Numbered from the stretch's first letter, positions 31,565 to 44,022 are shown. The stretch: DNA of 64,000 nt from Acinetobacter pittii (GCF_034067285.1 NZ_CP139286.1:3472001-3536000), one strand, 5' to 3'. Program-made: numbers and translations. The notes: a model not told the origin generated them from the letters alone.

Positions 31565-32209
31565 TTAAAATAATGTCCAAGCTTTCATGGCATGCTCTAC
31601 AACTTTATGCAATTGCTCAGTACTCGCGCCGTCTCTGGCCTGTATAGTAAGGCCTTGAATGACTGTAGCATAAAAATCTGTCATTTCTTGCAGAGGAGCA
31701 TTGGCAGATAAATCACCCTGCTCGACACCTTGTTGAAGACGTTTTAATAATTTTTCTTTGGTCTTTATGCGTTTATCCAATAGGTTTTGCTGCACATCTT
31801 GAGTGGCATCAGAACAATTCATGGCAGCAACCACCAACATACAACCTGCGGGCTTATTCGGTTGAATTAAGCGTTTTACATTGTCATAAAGATATAACTC
31901 AAAAGCGATTTTTGCCGTTTTTGCTTCTAAAAAAATGGTTTCTATGGGGCATGCTTCATGAGCCAAATAGTAATCAATACTTTTATAAAACAGCCCTGCC
32001 TTATCCCCAAAGGTACTATATAAACTCGGTGCTGTAATTTCTAAAGCTTGCGTTAAGTCACTAATAGATGTTGCTTCATAGCCATGCTCCCAAAAGAGCA
32101 ACATTGCTTTTTGCAAAACCTCTTGCTCATTAAAGCATTTAGGACGCCCACGCTTCTTTTTTAGCGTTTCCTCAGTAACAACAAGGTCTGTTTCATGCCT
32201 ATTTGTCAT
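31565..32209 (-). CDS. TetR/AcrR family transcriptional regulator
   Basis: 214 residues from the ATG at 32209. The frame opens at 32272, but that would place the divergent promoter and an operator inside the coding region, and the extra residues (MIKNRTSINLITIVIKIDVIF) do not look like TetR. The HTH is residues of about 28-60 (LQKAMLLFWEHGYEATSIS ... LEITAPSLYSTFGDKAGLF). The C-terminal domain (GCMLVVAAMNCSDATQ) is of the YxaF/LmrA-like group. It is divergent from an MFS exporter and probably represses it and itself through the paired operators in the gap. Confidence 0.88.
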   Translation of the reverse strand: MTNRHETDLVVTEETLKKKRGRPKCFNEQEVLQKAMLLFWEHGYEATSISDLTQALEITAPSLYSTFGDKAGLFYKSIDYYLAHEACPIETIFLEAKTAKIAFELYLYDNVKRLIQPNKPAGCMLVVAAMNCSDATQDVQQNLLDKRIKTKEKLLKRLQQGVEQGDLSANAPLQEMTDFYATVIQGLTIQARDGASTEQLHKVVEHAMKAWTLF

Positions 32210-32229
32210 AAAGATCACATCTATTTTTA

Positions 32230-32298
32230 TAACAATCGTTATTAAATTAATTGACGTTCGATTTTTTATCAACTATTTTATTTTCATAATGATCGTTA
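32230..32298. promoter_or_regulatory. Divergent control region: two TetR-type operators flanking the MFS promoter
   Basis: TAACAATCGTTA (32230-32241) and TAATGATCGTTA (32287-32298) are similar 12-bp palindromes sharing TAAnnATCGTTA. Between them lies a plus-strand promoter, TTGACG (32251-32256), 17-bp spacer, TATTTT (32274-32279). This is the expected arrangement for a repressor that blocks both the exporter and its own gene. Confidence 0.6.
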
Positions 32299-32353
32299 GT
32301 TAATTAATAAATTGCCTTTCTTTACTCCAAATTTAGACAAGTAAGGATCTCCT

Positions 32354-33568
32354 ATGGACCAATCTTCTATTTCTAAAGCGCGACCCACGACCTCCACTCA
32401 AGGGAGCTGGTTTGCTATTTTGGCCGTTTCTATTGCTGCATTTGCATTAGTAACAAGTGAATTTTTACCTGTTGGTGTTTTAAATAGTGTCGCAACTGAT
32501 TTAAATATTTCTGTAGGTACAGCAGGCCTGATTATTACTGTACCCGGCATTATGGCAGCAATTGCGGCACCTCTATTGCCTGTATCCGTAAAACAACTTG
32601 ATCGGCGTTATGTACTTATCTTGCTGACAGCCATTATGGTGATTGCCAATACCATTACCGCCTTTGCTGAAAATTTTCATGTTTTATTGTTGAGCCGTTT
32701 AATTTTAGGTATTTCAATTGGTGGTTTCTGGGCGACAGCAATTGCTTTAAGTGGAAAATTAGCTCCTTCACATCTTCCTATTGCTAAAGCAACTGCGGTC
32801 GTGATGGCAGGTGTAACTTTTGCTACAGTTTTAGGTGTACCTATTGGAACATGGCTAAGTGAATTTTATGGCTGGCGTAGTGCTTTTGGAATTACAGCAG
32901 GTATTGGCTTAATTGTTTTAATCTTACAATTAATCTTTTTACCTAAACTTGTACCGGACTCGGCAATTCACCTGAAAGACTTACCAGCACTATTACGTAC
33001 TCCCAAAGCACGTAGTGGTATGTTAATTGTCTTACTGATTGGACTTGCTCATTTCTGTGCCTATAGCTATTTAGCCCCTTTCTTTAAGAATGTTGCCGGT
33101 TTTAATGGCACAACCATTAGTTCATTATTATTGCTCTATGGAATTGCAGGTATTTTCGGAAATGCTTTTGCTGGATATAGTGGCAATCTAAATGTCCGTT
33201 ATACATTAGCTTTTGTCGGTACATGCTTTGCAATCGTATTTTTTGGATTCCCTCTTTTTGCTGTCCATGAGTTTGGTGCTATTGTCTTAACAGCTTTATG
33301 GGGATTCGCATTTGGCGCTTTTCCTACCTCTGCCAATATCTGGATGTTTGTACATGCACCAAATGCAGTTGAAAAAGGTATGCCTCTTTTTGTTGGTATG
33401 TTTCAGGTAATGATTGCGACAGGTTCTTTATTAGGTGGCTATGTAGTTGATCATTTCAATGAAAATACTTTAATTTATGGAGTATTAAGCTTCGTTGCCT
33501 TAGCATTACTAAGTACATTCACCTTAGCAAAAGGCTTAAATAATCCTAAAGCGACTTGTGAAAATTAA
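32354..33568 (+). CDS. MFS transporter, DHA1 (AraJ/YdhP-like) family
   Basis: 404 residues, 12 helices. FALVTSEFLPVGVLNSVATDL (residues of about 25-45) is the motif of the sugar-efflux/purine-efflux branch. LDRRYVLILL is loop 2-3, SRLILGISIGGFWATAIAL helix 4 and VVMAGVTFATVLGVPIGTWLSE the exporter motif C. Members extrude arabinose, purine nucleosides, chloramphenicol or other small molecules; the substrate here is unknown. It has a good ribosome site (AAGGATCTCC). The divergent TetR gene and the AraC gene 21 bp downstream suggest an inducible efflux unit. Confidence 0.9.
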   Translation: MDQSSISKARPTTSTQGSWFAILAVSIAAFALVTSEFLPVGVLNSVATDLNISVGTAGLIITVPGIMAAIAAPLLPVSVKQLDRRYVLILLTAIMVIANTITAFAENFHVLLLSRLILGISIGGFWATAIALSGKLAPSHLPIAKATAVVMAGVTFATVLGVPIGTWLSEFYGWRSAFGITAGIGLIVLILQLIFLPKLVPDSAIHLKDLPALLRTPKARSGMLIVLLIGLAHFCAYSYLAPFFKNVAGFNGTTISSLLLLYGIAGIFGNAFAGYSGNLNVRYTLAFVGTCFAIVFFGFPLFAVHEFGAIVLTALWGFAFGAFPTSANIWMFVHAPNAVEKGMPLFVGMFQVMIATGSLLGGYVVDHFNENTLIYGVLSFVALALLSTFTLAKGLNNPKATCEN

Positions 33569-33589
33569 AATATGAGTTAGAGCATATAG

Positions 33590-34354
33590 ATGAAAAATGA
33601 GGACCAAGCATTTTCTTTATTGAACAGTATAGAAGTTCATGAATTTCTATACCAAAAAGAAGATATTGTTCGTCCTCATGCATCTCTCTGGGGAGATTTT
33701 AATTTCAGTTTGAATGGCATTTTGGAAATGCAAGTAGAGGAACAAATCTACTTATCTCCTCCAAGCTATGGGCTTTGGATTCCTCCTCAAACAGTTCATC
33801 AATCTACTCATATCGACCATGAAATTCATTATATCTGTATTCGACTACATCCTAGCCTCTGTTCTATTTTAGGTAACGTCTGTAAATGTTTTAGTATTCA
33901 GCCTTTCTTTCGAACCTTAGTTTTACAGATTTTAGAACAGCAAAAACAAACCGAAAAACCTGAATATTTAGAACATCTTTTACAAGTTTTATTCGATCAA
34001 CTTAAACAAGCCCCTGCATATTCACATTATTTACCGCAAACGCGTCATCCTGTTTTATTGCCTATTCTAGAAAAACTTTCAGATCCTTTACTTTTTAATC
34101 ACTCTTTACAGCAGTTGCTTCAGAACTTTTCAGTAAGTGATCGTCACTTATTACGTTTGAGTCAACAAGAGCTTCAGCTTTCGTTGTCCGAATGGAGAAA
34201 TCGGGCCAAAATTGTTTATGCCATTCATCAGATTCGCCAAGGAACGCCTATCAAGCGTTTAGCATACGATTTAGGTTATCAACATAGCTCAAGTTTTATT
34301 GAGTTTTTTAAACGTTACACTGGGCAAACGCCTATCCAAATCAGAAATAACTAG
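33590..34354 (+). CDS. AraC family transcriptional regulator with N-terminal cupin domain
   Basis: 254 residues. The N-terminal 130 residues are cupin-like (HASLWGDFNFSLNGILEM, LSPPSYGLWIPPQTVHQS), a small-molecule binding barrel. The C-terminal two-HTH domain ends QIRQGTPIKRLAYDLGYQH and FIEFFKRYTGQTPIQIR, the classic AraC signature. It begins 21 bp after the MFS exporter and is probably co-transcribed. In related pairs the AraC protein controls its exporter or a distant target, and here it adds a second layer to the divergent TetR repressor. Confidence 0.9.
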   Translation: MKNEDQAFSLLNSIEVHEFLYQKEDIVRPHASLWGDFNFSLNGILEMQVEEQIYLSPPSYGLWIPPQTVHQSTHIDHEIHYICIRLHPSLCSILGNVCKCFSIQPFFRTLVLQILEQQKQTEKPEYLEHLLQVLFDQLKQAPAYSHYLPQTRHPVLLPILEKLSDPLLFNHSLQQLLQNFSVSDRHLLRLSQQELQLSLSEWRNRAKIVYAIHQIRQGTPIKRLAYDLGYQHSSSFIEFFKRYTGQTPIQIRNN

Positions 34355-34474
34355 AATTCAGATTATCTTTAAAAACTTTTTCTTTTTTGAACACGAATAT
34401 TATTGCACTACCCCTCAATAGCAGTTAAAACAAATGCGTTACTTGATATCAATTACAATCTTTAGGAAAGACTC

Positions 34475-35020
34475 ATGACACAATCTGTATATCACATTCC
34501 AGTAAAAGCTATTTCGGGCGAAACGGTTGATCTCGAACAATATAAAGGTAAAGTTCTACTTATTGTAAATACTGCTTCTAAATGTGGTTTAACTCCACAA
34601 TACGAAGGCTTAGAAAAACTTTATCAAGCAAAAAAAGATCAAGGTCTTGAAATTTTAGGTTTCCCTGCAAATAATTTTAAAGAGCAAGAACCGGGCTCTG
34701 ATGAAGAAATTCAGCAATTTTGTTCATTAAATTATGATGTTCATTTCCCTTTATTTTCTAAGGTTTCTGTAGTCGGCGAAGACAAGCATCCACTTTACCA
34801 AGTTTTGACAGCAGCTCAACCAGAACGTACTGGTGAAGGCCCTTTCCGTGAGCGTTTAGAAGGCTTAGGTATTCCAACCAATCCTGCTCCAGAAGTTTTA
34901 TGGAATTTCGAAAAGTTCTTAATTAATAAGAATGGTGAAGTCGTGGCTCGCTTTGCTCCAAACATAACAGCAGACGACGAACAAATTGTTAAAGCAGTTG
35001 AAGCAGAGTTAGCAAAATAA
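34475..35020 (+). CDS. Glutathione peroxidase (BtuE-type, Cys form)
   Basis: 181 residues. The peroxidatic Cys37 is in NTASKCGLTPQYEGLEKLY; LGFPANNFKEQEPGSDEEI holds the conserved Gln-containing signature and VLWNFEKFLINKNGEVVARF the Trp-Asn pair. There is no selenocysteine codon. The enzyme reduces hydrogen or organic peroxides with glutathione or thioredoxin in the cytoplasm. It is a single gene with RBS TTTAGGAAAG and its own terminator. Confidence 0.94.
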   Translation: MTQSVYHIPVKAISGETVDLEQYKGKVLLIVNTASKCGLTPQYEGLEKLYQAKKDQGLEILGFPANNFKEQEPGSDEEIQQFCSLNYDVHFPLFSKVSVVGEDKHPLYQVLTAAQPERTGEGPFRERLEGLGIPTNPAPEVLWNFEKFLINKNGEVVARFAPNITADDEQIVKAVEAELAK

Positions 35021-35034
35021 AATGTTTAAATGTG

Positions 35035-35061
35035 AAAAAGGGCGTTTTATACGCTCTTTTT
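35035..35061 (+). terminator. Terminator after the glutathione peroxidase gene
   Basis: AAAAAGGGCGT pairs with ACGCTCTTTTT (one G-T) followed by a T-run. Confidence 0.9.
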
Positions 35062-35160
35062 TATTATCCTCGCAAATGTTGTTAGTTTGCAAAAATACAA
35101 TCTTTCTTCATATTTTATGCCTATAGTACCTATTTGCTTTATTTGATGTTGTTTGTAGTT

Positions 35161-35757
35161 ATGAAAAAAGTTTTACAGGGCGCATTTCTTCCTTTTGTAA
35201 TTTTTGCCTCAGGCATGCTTTTACTCGGGTGTGATCAAGCACAAGATCATGCTAATGATCAAGAAAAGACTGAGATAACTGAACAATCATCTGACCAACC
35301 TCTTGAGCAACAAGAGTCCAATATTGCACCGAATAAAACTGAACTTAAAAGCGGTAATATTTTTTATATGGTCCGTGATGCTGCGAACTTACAGATTAAA
35401 GCTGGTGACTATGTTGAACAACTTAAAGATACTCAGCTGGATGTTGAGCAAGCGATCCAAGATAAAAATAAGAACGAATTAAAAACTACAGTCACAACTT
35501 TAAAACAGCAATTACAAGGATTAAATCAAGCTCTTCTGACTTTAGATATCAAAAGTCAGGAAATTGAAAATATTCGACAAAGTTTATTACGTGCCAATCA
35601 ACAAGCTCTTAGCATGCCATTACTGAATGGGAAATTAGATCAAATTGATTTTGACCAAATCGAAAAACAGCTTAATACCATTCAAATGGACATGGTAAAA
35701 CTTGCTTCCATGATTATGGCTGGGGATGAAAAATCGGATTCAAAAACTGAATCTTAA
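35161..35757 (+). CDS. Hypothetical lipoprotein with helical C-terminal domain
   Basis: 198 residues from the ATG at 35161 (MKKVLQGAFLPF...), chosen because it gives a standard lipoprotein signal with lipobox LLLGC; the frame opens nine codons earlier. After the Cys is a Gln/Glu/Asp-rich linker (about 25-65). The rest is charged and helical (DTQLDVEQAIQDKNKNELKTTV, LKQQLQGLNQALLTLD), likely a small coiled-coil bundle. I recognise no named family. It lies between the glutathione peroxidase and the ATP synthase operon, convergent with atpC. Confidence 0.8.
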   Translation: MKKVLQGAFLPFVIFASGMLLLGCDQAQDHANDQEKTEITEQSSDQPLEQQESNIAPNKTELKSGNIFYMVRDAANLQIKAGDYVEQLKDTQLDVEQAIQDKNKNELKTTVTTLKQQLQGLNQALLTLDIKSQEIENIRQSLLRANQQALSMPLLNGKLDQIDFDQIEKQLNTIQMDMVKLASMIMAGDEKSDSKTES

Positions 35758-35771
35758 AAATTAACTCATAA

Positions 35772-35797
35772 AAAAAGCCACCTTACGGTGGCTTTTT
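35772..35797. terminator. Bidirectional terminator between the lipoprotein gene and atpC
   Basis: AAAAAGCCACC pairs perfectly with GGTGGCTTTTT around TTAC. It serves the plus-strand lipoprotein gene and the end of the minus-strand atp operon. Confidence 0.93.
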
Positions 35798-35814
35798 CAA
35801 TCTCAAACCGGCAA

Positions 35815-36234
35815 TTAGAGTGCGCGGTTTTTGATTTTACGGATAGTTTCAAGCTGTGCAGCGGTTTCTGCCAAGGCAGCCAACGCAGCAGCTGAGTCCA
35901 AATCACTCTTTTGGTTTGCAAGCAATTGTTCAGCATTTTTACGTGCTTCTAAAATTGCAGCTTCATCCAAATTGTCAGCACGGATTGCAGTATCTGCAAG
36001 AACCGTTACAACATGAGGTTGAACTTCTAAAACACCGCCAGATACATAGACGATTTCTTCTGTACCATTTTCCAACTGAACACGAATTGGGCCCGGTTGA
36101 AGCAAGGTTACTAGTGGAGCATGTCCTGGCAAAATACCAAGTTCACCACCAGCACCTTTCGCGATTAACATCGTTACTGCGCCAGAGTAAATAGACTCTT
36201 TAACACTTACGACATCACATTGCATAGTCGCCAT
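35815..36234 (-). CDS. atpC: F1 ATP synthase epsilon subunit
   Basis: 139 residues: an N-terminal beta-sandwich (MQCDVVSVKESIYSGAVTML, GGELGILPGHAPLVTLLQPG) and a C-terminal helical hairpin (about 85-139) rich in Ala. Epsilon links the gamma shaft to the c-ring and can inhibit ATP hydrolysis through its C-terminal helices. It is the last gene of the operon, 17 bp after atpD. Confidence 0.96.
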   Translation of the reverse strand: MATMQCDVVSVKESIYSGAVTMLIAKGAGGELGILPGHAPLVTLLQPGPIRVQLENGTEEIVYVSGGVLEVQPHVVTVLADTAIRADNLDEAAILEARKNAEQLLANQKSDLDSAAALAALAETAAQLETIRKIKNRAL

Positions 36235-36251
36235 GAGATGATCTCCTTAAA

Positions 36252-37661
<1,410 letters not shown>

Positions 37662-37676
37662 TCAAACTTAATAATG

Positions 37677-38546
37677 TTAAACGGCAGCGGCACCGCCAAC
37701 GATCTCGGAAATTTCCTGAGTAATCGCGGCTTGACGCAGCTTGTTGTAAATGAGTTGTAGGTCTTTAATCAATTGTCCTGCGTTGTCTGTCGCTGCTTTC
37801 ATCGCGACCATACGAGCTGACTGCTCACATGCAACGTTTTCAATCACACCTTGATAAACCATAGACTCGATATAGCGAACCAACAAACCATTTAACAATT
37901 CTTCTGCTTCTGGTTCGTAGATATAGTCCCAACCATAAGTACGGTTGAGATCATCGCCTTCTTCTGCTGGTGCTAAAGGAACAAGTTGTTCTACTTTAGG
38001 CTGCTGAGTCATTGCATTAACGAAGCCATTTGATACGAGATAGATACGATCTAATTCGCCTTTATCAAATGCATCAAGCATAACTTGGACTGAGCCAGTT
38101 AACTGTTCCAAACTCGGCGCATCGCCAAGTTGGGTAGTTGCACCGAGCACTTTACCGCCGTAATTCTTAAAAAACGAAACCGCTTTTTGACCAATTAAAG
38201 CAAATTCAACTTCAATTGACTGCTGTTGTTGTGCTTTGACATGCTGCACAACTTTCTTGAACAAGTTAATGTTCAAGCCACCTGCCAAACCACGATCTGA
38301 AGACACTACGATATAGCCAACGCGCTTAACCGGGCGATCAACCATATAACGGTGTTTGTATTCAGGGTTTGCTTGTACCAAGTGAGCAATTACACGGCGC
38401 ATATTATCGGCATACGGACGGCCCTGAGCCATGCGCTCTTGCGCACGACGCATTTTAGAAGCAGCTACCATTTGCATCGCGCGAGTAATCTTTTGCGTGC
38501 TCTTGATACTAGCTACTTTGGCGCGAATTTCTTTTAAATTTGCCAT
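37677..38546 (-). CDS. atpG: F1 ATP synthase gamma subunit
   Basis: 289 residues with the N-terminal coiled-coil ([28 protein letters not shown]), the Rossmann-like middle and the C-terminal signature [30 protein letters not shown]. Gamma is the rotor shaft inside the alpha3beta3 hexamer. It sits 77 bp after atpA and 30 bp before atpD. Confidence 0.97.
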   Translation of the reverse strand: MANLKEIRAKVASIKSTQKITRAMQMVAASKMRRAQERMAQGRPYADNMRRVIAHLVQANPEYKHRYMVDRPVKRVGYIVVSSDRGLAGGLNINLFKKVVQHVKAQQQQSIEVEFALIGQKAVSFFKNYGGKVLGATTQLGDAPSLEQLTGSVQVMLDAFDKGELDRIYLVSNGFVNAMTQQPKVEQLVPLAPAEEGDDLNRTYGWDYIYEPEAEELLNGLLVRYIESMVYQGVIENVACEQSARMVAMKAATDNAGQLIKDLQLIYNKLRQAAITQEISEIVGGAAAV

Positions 38547-38623
38547 ACGCTTAACCTAGTATTCGAAAGCTCTTTCGAGCTTCCGAAGGTTGATCCGTGA
38601 ACCAAACTTAACTAAAACTGAAC

Positions 38624-40168
38624 TTAGTAAGTTTGAGTCGCTTTAAAGCTTTCAATACCTGCTTTGATTGCTGCTTCGATGTCTTTGTTATAGTCACCAG
38701 TTTCATCGATTTGTTTCATCAACGGAGCATATTCTGAGCGGAAGTAAGAAATTAACGCAGCATCAAAGTCTACGATTTTCTTAACTTCTACGTCAGCCAT
38801 ATAGCCTTCGTTAGATGCATAAACAGAAACAGCTTGGTCAGCAATTGAGTAAGGAGCATATTGTTTTTGCTTCATTAACTCAGTTACACGTTGACCATGT
38901 TCAAGTTGCTTACGAGTTGCTTCGTCAAGGTCAGAAGCGAACTGAGCAAACGCAGCCAATTCACGGTATTGTGCTAAAGCGGTACGGATACCACCAGACA
39001 ATTTTTTGATGATCTTAGTTTGAGCAGAACCACCAACACGAGATACAGAGATACCCGCATTCACAGCAGGACGAATACCTGCGTTGAATAATGATGTTTC
39101 TAAGAAGATCTGACCGTCAGTAATCGAAATTACGTTCGTTGGTACGAATGCAGATACGTCACCTGCTTGAGTTTCAATAATTGGCAATGCAGTTAAAGAA
39201 CCAGTTTGACCAGTTACTGCGCCATTAGTGAATTTCTCAACGTAATCAGCAGATACACGAGAAGCACGTTCAAGAAGACGTGAGTGAAGATAGAATACGT
39301 CACCCGGATACGCTTCACGACCTGGTGGACGACGTAAAAGTAATGAAATTTGACGGTAAGCAACAGCTTGCTTAGACAAATCATCATAAATAATAAGAGC
39401 GTCTTCACCGCGGTCACGGAAGTATTCACCCATTGTACAGCCAGAGTACGGAGCTAAGTACTGCATTGCAGCAGGATCAGCAGCCGCAGCAGCGACAACA
39501 GTTGTATACGCCATAGCGCCAGTTTCTTCTAGCTTACGTACAACGTTTGCAATTGTTGATTGTTTTTGACCAATCGCAACGTATACACACTTAATGCCAG
39601 AGTTTTTCTGAGCGATAATCGCATCGATCGCCATCGCTGTTTTACCAGTTTGACGGTCACCGATGATCAACTCACGTTGGCCACGGCCAACAGGAATCAT
39701 TGTATCAACTGATTTATAACCAGTTTGAACAGGCTCATCTACAGATTGACGCCAAATTACGCCTGGTGCTACTTTTTCAACAGCATCAGTTAATTTCGCA
39801 TCAATTGGGCCTTTGCCATCAATTGGGTTACCCAAAGCATCGACAACACGGCCAAGAAGTTCAGGACCAACTGGAACTTCTAATACACGACCTGTACAAC
39901 GAGCTTTTTGACCTTCTTGAAGGCTTAGGTAGTTACCTAAAACAACGGCACCCACTGAATCCTGTTCTAGGTTCAGTGCCATACCAAATAAGCCGCCGTC
40001 GAATTCGATCATTTCACCGTACATTGCATCAGCAAGACCGTGAATGCGCACGATACCGTCGGATACCATAACAATGGTACCTTCGTTTTTAGCGGTCGCG
40101 CTGGTGTCCAGATCTCCGATACGCTGTTTAATGAGCGCACTGATCTCGGATGGATTCAGTTGTTGCAT
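38624..40168 (-). CDS. atpA: F1 ATP synthase alpha subunit
   Basis: 514 residues from the ATG at 40168 ([16 protein letters not shown]), preceded by GAGGAAT; the frame opens five codons earlier (MRNSA) without support. The P-loop GDRQTGKTA lies near 170 and the alpha signature [14 protein letters not shown] near 365. Alpha provides the regulatory nucleotide sites of the hexamer. Flanked by atpH upstream (46 bp) and atpG downstream. Confidence 0.97.
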   Translation of the reverse strand: MQQLNPSEISALIKQRIGDLDTSATAKNEGTIVMVSDGIVRIHGLADAMYGEMIEFDGGLFGMALNLEQDSVGAVVLGNYLSLQEGQKARCTGRVLEVPVGPELLGRVVDALGNPIDGKGPIDAKLTDAVEKVAPGVIWRQSVDEPVQTGYKSVDTMIPVGRGQRELIIGDRQTGKTAMAIDAIIAQKNSGIKCVYVAIGQKQSTIANVVRKLEETGAMAYTTVVAAAAADPAAMQYLAPYSGCTMGEYFRDRGEDALIIYDDLSKQAVAYRQISLLLRRPPGREAYPGDVFYLHSRLLERASRVSADYVEKFTNGAVTGQTGSLTALPIIETQAGDVSAFVPTNVISITDGQIFLETSLFNAGIRPAVNAGISVSRVGGSAQTKIIKKLSGGIRTALAQYRELAAFAQFASDLDEATRKQLEHGQRVTELMKQKQYAPYSIADQAVSVYASNEGYMADVEVKKIVDFDAALISYFRSEYAPLMKQIDETGDYNKDIEAAIKAGIESFKATQTY

Positions 40169-40214
40169 TGCGCTATTCCTCAATCTTTTATTAGTTCAGT
40201 CTTCATCATTTGCA

Positions 40215-40751
40215 TTATGCAAGAAGACGAGTACGCATTTTTTCAAGCTTGTTAAGCGCAGAATCATCTATCACTTGATCGCCTGCACGAATTACAACAC
40301 CTGCAATAAGCTCAGGTTTAACTTCAACTGAAACAGTTACAGTACTGTTAAAACGCTTTTCTAAAGCAGATTTCAACAGTTGCTCTTGTTCAGCAGTTAA
40401 TGGGAAAGCCGATTCAATCACGACATCCACATTGTTGTTATTCTGTGATTTAAGCTGTTCATATTCTGCTTCAATTTCAGGTAACAACATTAAACGATCG
40501 TTATCTGCAAGAAGTGTCAAAAAGTTAGACACTGCTTGAGATTGATCTTCACCTAAAACTTTAGCAAAAAGCTTCACTTGCTCCGCAGGAGTAAGTTCAG
40601 GGCGATTTAAATAAGCGGAAAATGCTTCGTCTTGCACCGCAGCACTGAGCACTTGTAACGCATTCGACCAATTGTCTGTTGCACCTTGCTCAGAAGCATA
40701 AGCAAATGCTGCTTTGGCATACGGACGTGCCAACGTCAAGAGTTCAGCCAT
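40215..40751 (-). CDS. atpH: F1 ATP synthase delta subunit
   Basis: 178 residues: the helical N-terminal domain ([37 protein letters not shown]) and the C-terminal signature [23 protein letters not shown]. Delta fixes the F1 head to the peripheral stalk b subunits. It lies 12 bp after atpF. Confidence 0.96.
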   Translation of the reverse strand: MAELLTLARPYAKAAFAYASEQGATDNWSNALQVLSAAVQDEAFSAYLNRPELTPAEQVKLFAKVLGEDQSQAVSNFLTLLADNDRLMLLPEIEAEYEQLKSQNNNNVDVVIESAFPLTAEQEQLLKSALEKRFNSTVTVSVEVKPELIAGVVIRAGDQVIDDSALNKLEKMRTRLLA

Positions 40752-40763
40752 AATTCGCCTCGC

Positions 40764-41234
40764 TTAAAGTTTAGCAGCCAGCTGAGACAGCATGGCGTTA
40801 TGAGCTTCTGCGTCAACTTGCTGGTTCAGGATTTTTTCTGCACCAGTTACTGCCAAAGCAGCTACTTGTTGACGTAATTCTTCGCGAGCAGAATTGATTT
40901 CTTGATCAACAGCTTCTTTAGCCTGTTGACGAATACGCTCACCTTCAGCCGCAGCTTGAGTACGAGCTTCTTCGATCAATTGCGCTGCACGACGGTTCGC
41001 TTGTTCGATCAATTGAGCCGCTTGTGCTTTAGCTGCATCAAGCTCTTGCTTAACTTGCGCTTGTGCATCGGCAAGGTCAGCTTTCGCTTTTTCTGCTGCA
41101 TTTAAGCCATCAGCAATTTTACGCTGACGCTCACTAATCGCATTGATTAGTGGTGGCCAAACAAACTTCATGCAGAATGCAACAAAGAATGCAAACGCAA
41201 TCGCTTGACCAATCAATGTGAGGTTGATATTCAT
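40764..41234 (-). CDS. atpF: Fo ATP synthase b subunit
   Basis: 156 residues, identical in length to E. coli b. One N-terminal membrane helix ([27 protein letters not shown]) is followed by a long Ala/Gln/Glu-rich right-handed coiled coil forming the stator stalk. It lies between atpE (38 bp) and atpH. Confidence 0.97.
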
Positions 41235-41272
41235 TGCAATTCCTCAAATAGTGGATTTAGGAATTAAGATGA

Positions 41273-41551
<279 letters not shown>

Positions 41552-41602
41552 TTAAATTAAAAAAATTCAGCCCAACCATCATTTGATAGTTAGGCAATAC
41601 CA

Positions 41603-42481
<879 letters not shown>

Positions 42482-42582
42482 TCACACCTGGTCAATGTCA
42501 ATTACTAAAAAGAAGGGAAACGAACATCGGCGCACTGTCGATATCTCGCTACCCTCCAAAAAATCTTCAATTCTTCTTGTTT

Positions 42583-42981
42583 CTACACCCGTTTTTGTAG
42601 ACGTGACACCCAGAACGGAGCGACCCACGACATTGCCTGAACGAGAATAAAACCAAACAGCAATGCTAACGGTGATAAAGGTTTAACATTGCTCAAAATC
42701 AAAATAAATCCAACGATCATGATTGCAAATTTGCCTAACATGCCCCTATACATGTTAGACAGCACTTGTTTTGATGCTCGTGCACCTGCTGTTCTGAAGG
42801 ATTGCCACGAAAAATAACTCGTCGCAAGCCAGCAGACCAACGCACCAAGTGCCGCACTTAATGCTGCTGTCATGTCTTTTATGCTCCACGCTACAAGAGC
42901 GGAAACAGGGATCATACATGCTTGTAAGAAGACCAAAGCTTTTGCTAATCGTCGGTCAATCAAGCGACTAGTTTGGCTCAT
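42583..42981 (-). CDS. atpI: ATP synthase subunit I (assembly factor for the c-ring)
   Basis: 132 residues with four hydrophobic helices (about 17-33, 36-52, 80-97, 100-120). This is the usual first gene of the atp operon and has AtpI-type sequence. AtpI helps c-ring assembly but is not an obligatory component. Its start lies about 60 bp downstream of a near-consensus promoter. Confidence 0.9.
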   Translation of the reverse strand: MSQTSRLIDRRLAKALVFLQACMIPVSALVAWSIKDMTAALSAALGALVCWLATSYFSWQSFRTAGARASKQVLSNMYRGMLGKFAIMIVGFILILSNVKPLSPLALLFGFILVQAMSWVAPFWVSRLQKRV

Positions 42982-43044
42982 TTTTATCCACTCACAGCAT
43001 AAATGCTTGACAAGTTTAGCTGATGATCGCTTTTAATCGCAGGC

Positions 43045-43073
43045 ATTATAGAGTTACACCCCTGAACATGCAA
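43045..43073 (-). promoter_or_regulatory. Promoter of the atp operon
   Basis: Minus-strand TTGCAT (43073-43068), 17-bp spacer, perfect TATAAT (43050-43045), 64 bp upstream of atpI. This is a strong housekeeping sigma-70 type promoter. Confidence 0.8.
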
Positions 43074-43079
43074 TCTTTT

Positions 43080-43101
43080 CCCGACTTTAGTCGGGGTTTT
43101 T
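43080..43101 (+). terminator. Hairpin with T-tail beside the atp promoter
   Basis: CCCGACT/AGTCGGG with a TT loop is followed by GTTTTT on the plus strand. No plus-strand gene precedes it. On the minus strand it could end znuA transcription only weakly because no T-run follows. Confidence 0.55.
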
Positions 43102-43150
43102 CATGACAGGTGGTACTGACGCTACAGTCAGCCTTTGTTTATTTTTTATG

Positions 43151-43990
43151 TTACTTTTGCGTACTTAATACACATTTATCAGTTTTTATCGCCAGTTTCT
43201 TCCATGCAGTGACGAAATCATCCTCATTATTCATGCTCTCGTCTACTGGCTGAAAAGTAATGTTACCTAATTTTTGATATTGATTCTTAGTGGTAAAACT
43301 TTCTGCCAATAAACACATCTGATTTTTTGGTCGGCTATCATTAAGATATTTAATTTGAGCTGCTGTTGGCGCCACATGAGGATCATCTGTTAAAGCACCA
43401 GCGAATTTTAAGTTTAATGAACGCTCTAAATATTGATAGGCGTCATGATATGCCCAATATGGCTTACCATTACTTGAGCTATCATAGGCTTGTGCCGCCT
43501 GTAACATTTTACGAGCAAAGATATTGGCATTATTCCAGTACTTTGCCTTATTTTCAGGGTGTTGCTGAGAGCGTAAAGCAGCAATAAAGAAACCGATTCG
43601 AACTGCATTGTTGGGCTCTAACCATACATGAGTATCTACTGTATTAGGTAAAGCTGCACCACGTGTACTGCGCTGCGGCAAAACAGAAACGATGCCACTA
43701 TCTAATAGTGCAATTGCCTTTTTATTATTACCCAACAACTTATTTAAAGGCGCTTCATGCGCTTTACCCAGCCAAATCACCAAAGATGCGTCATTAATTG
43801 CTTTACGGTGTGCTGGAGTTAATTGTACGTCATGTCCAGTTTGCCCTTTTAATAAGAGTTGTGGTTCTTCAACCCCCTGAGTGACTTCTTTTGCAATCAG
43901 ATAAATCGGGTGCGTAGAAACCACCAAACCCTGACTCCACCCTAACGTACTCAAAAGAGAGAACATACTGAAAACAAAAAAACGGAACAT
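43151..43990 (-). CDS. znuA: Zinc ABC transporter substrate-binding protein ZnuA
   Basis: 279 residues. The signal peptide is about 1-19. Zinc ligands sit in STHPIYLIAKEV (His near 27), DTHVWLEPNNA (His near 115) and YWAYHDAYQYLERS (His near 180). Many ZnuA proteins have a His-rich loop between the first two; here that segment (ALLDSGIVSVLPQRSTRGAA) holds no His. ZnuA captures periplasmic zinc and passes it to ZnuB. It is divergent from zur-znuC-znuB across a shared Zur box. Confidence 0.93.
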   Translation of the reverse strand: MFRFFVFSMFSLLSTLGWSQGLVVSTHPIYLIAKEVTQGVEEPQLLLKGQTGHDVQLTPAHRKAINDASLVIWLGKAHEAPLNKLLGNNKKAIALLDSGIVSVLPQRSTRGAALPNTVDTHVWLEPNNAVRIGFFIAALRSQQHPENKAKYWNNANIFARKMLQAAQAYDSSSNGKPYWAYHDAYQYLERSLNLKFAGALTDDPHVAPTAAQIKYLNDSRPKNQMCLLAESFTTKNQYQKLGNITFQPVDESMNNEDDFVTAWKKLAIKTDKCVLSTQK

Positions 43991-44022
43991 GACAGACCAT
44001 CAATTTAAATTAGCTCGAAGCA

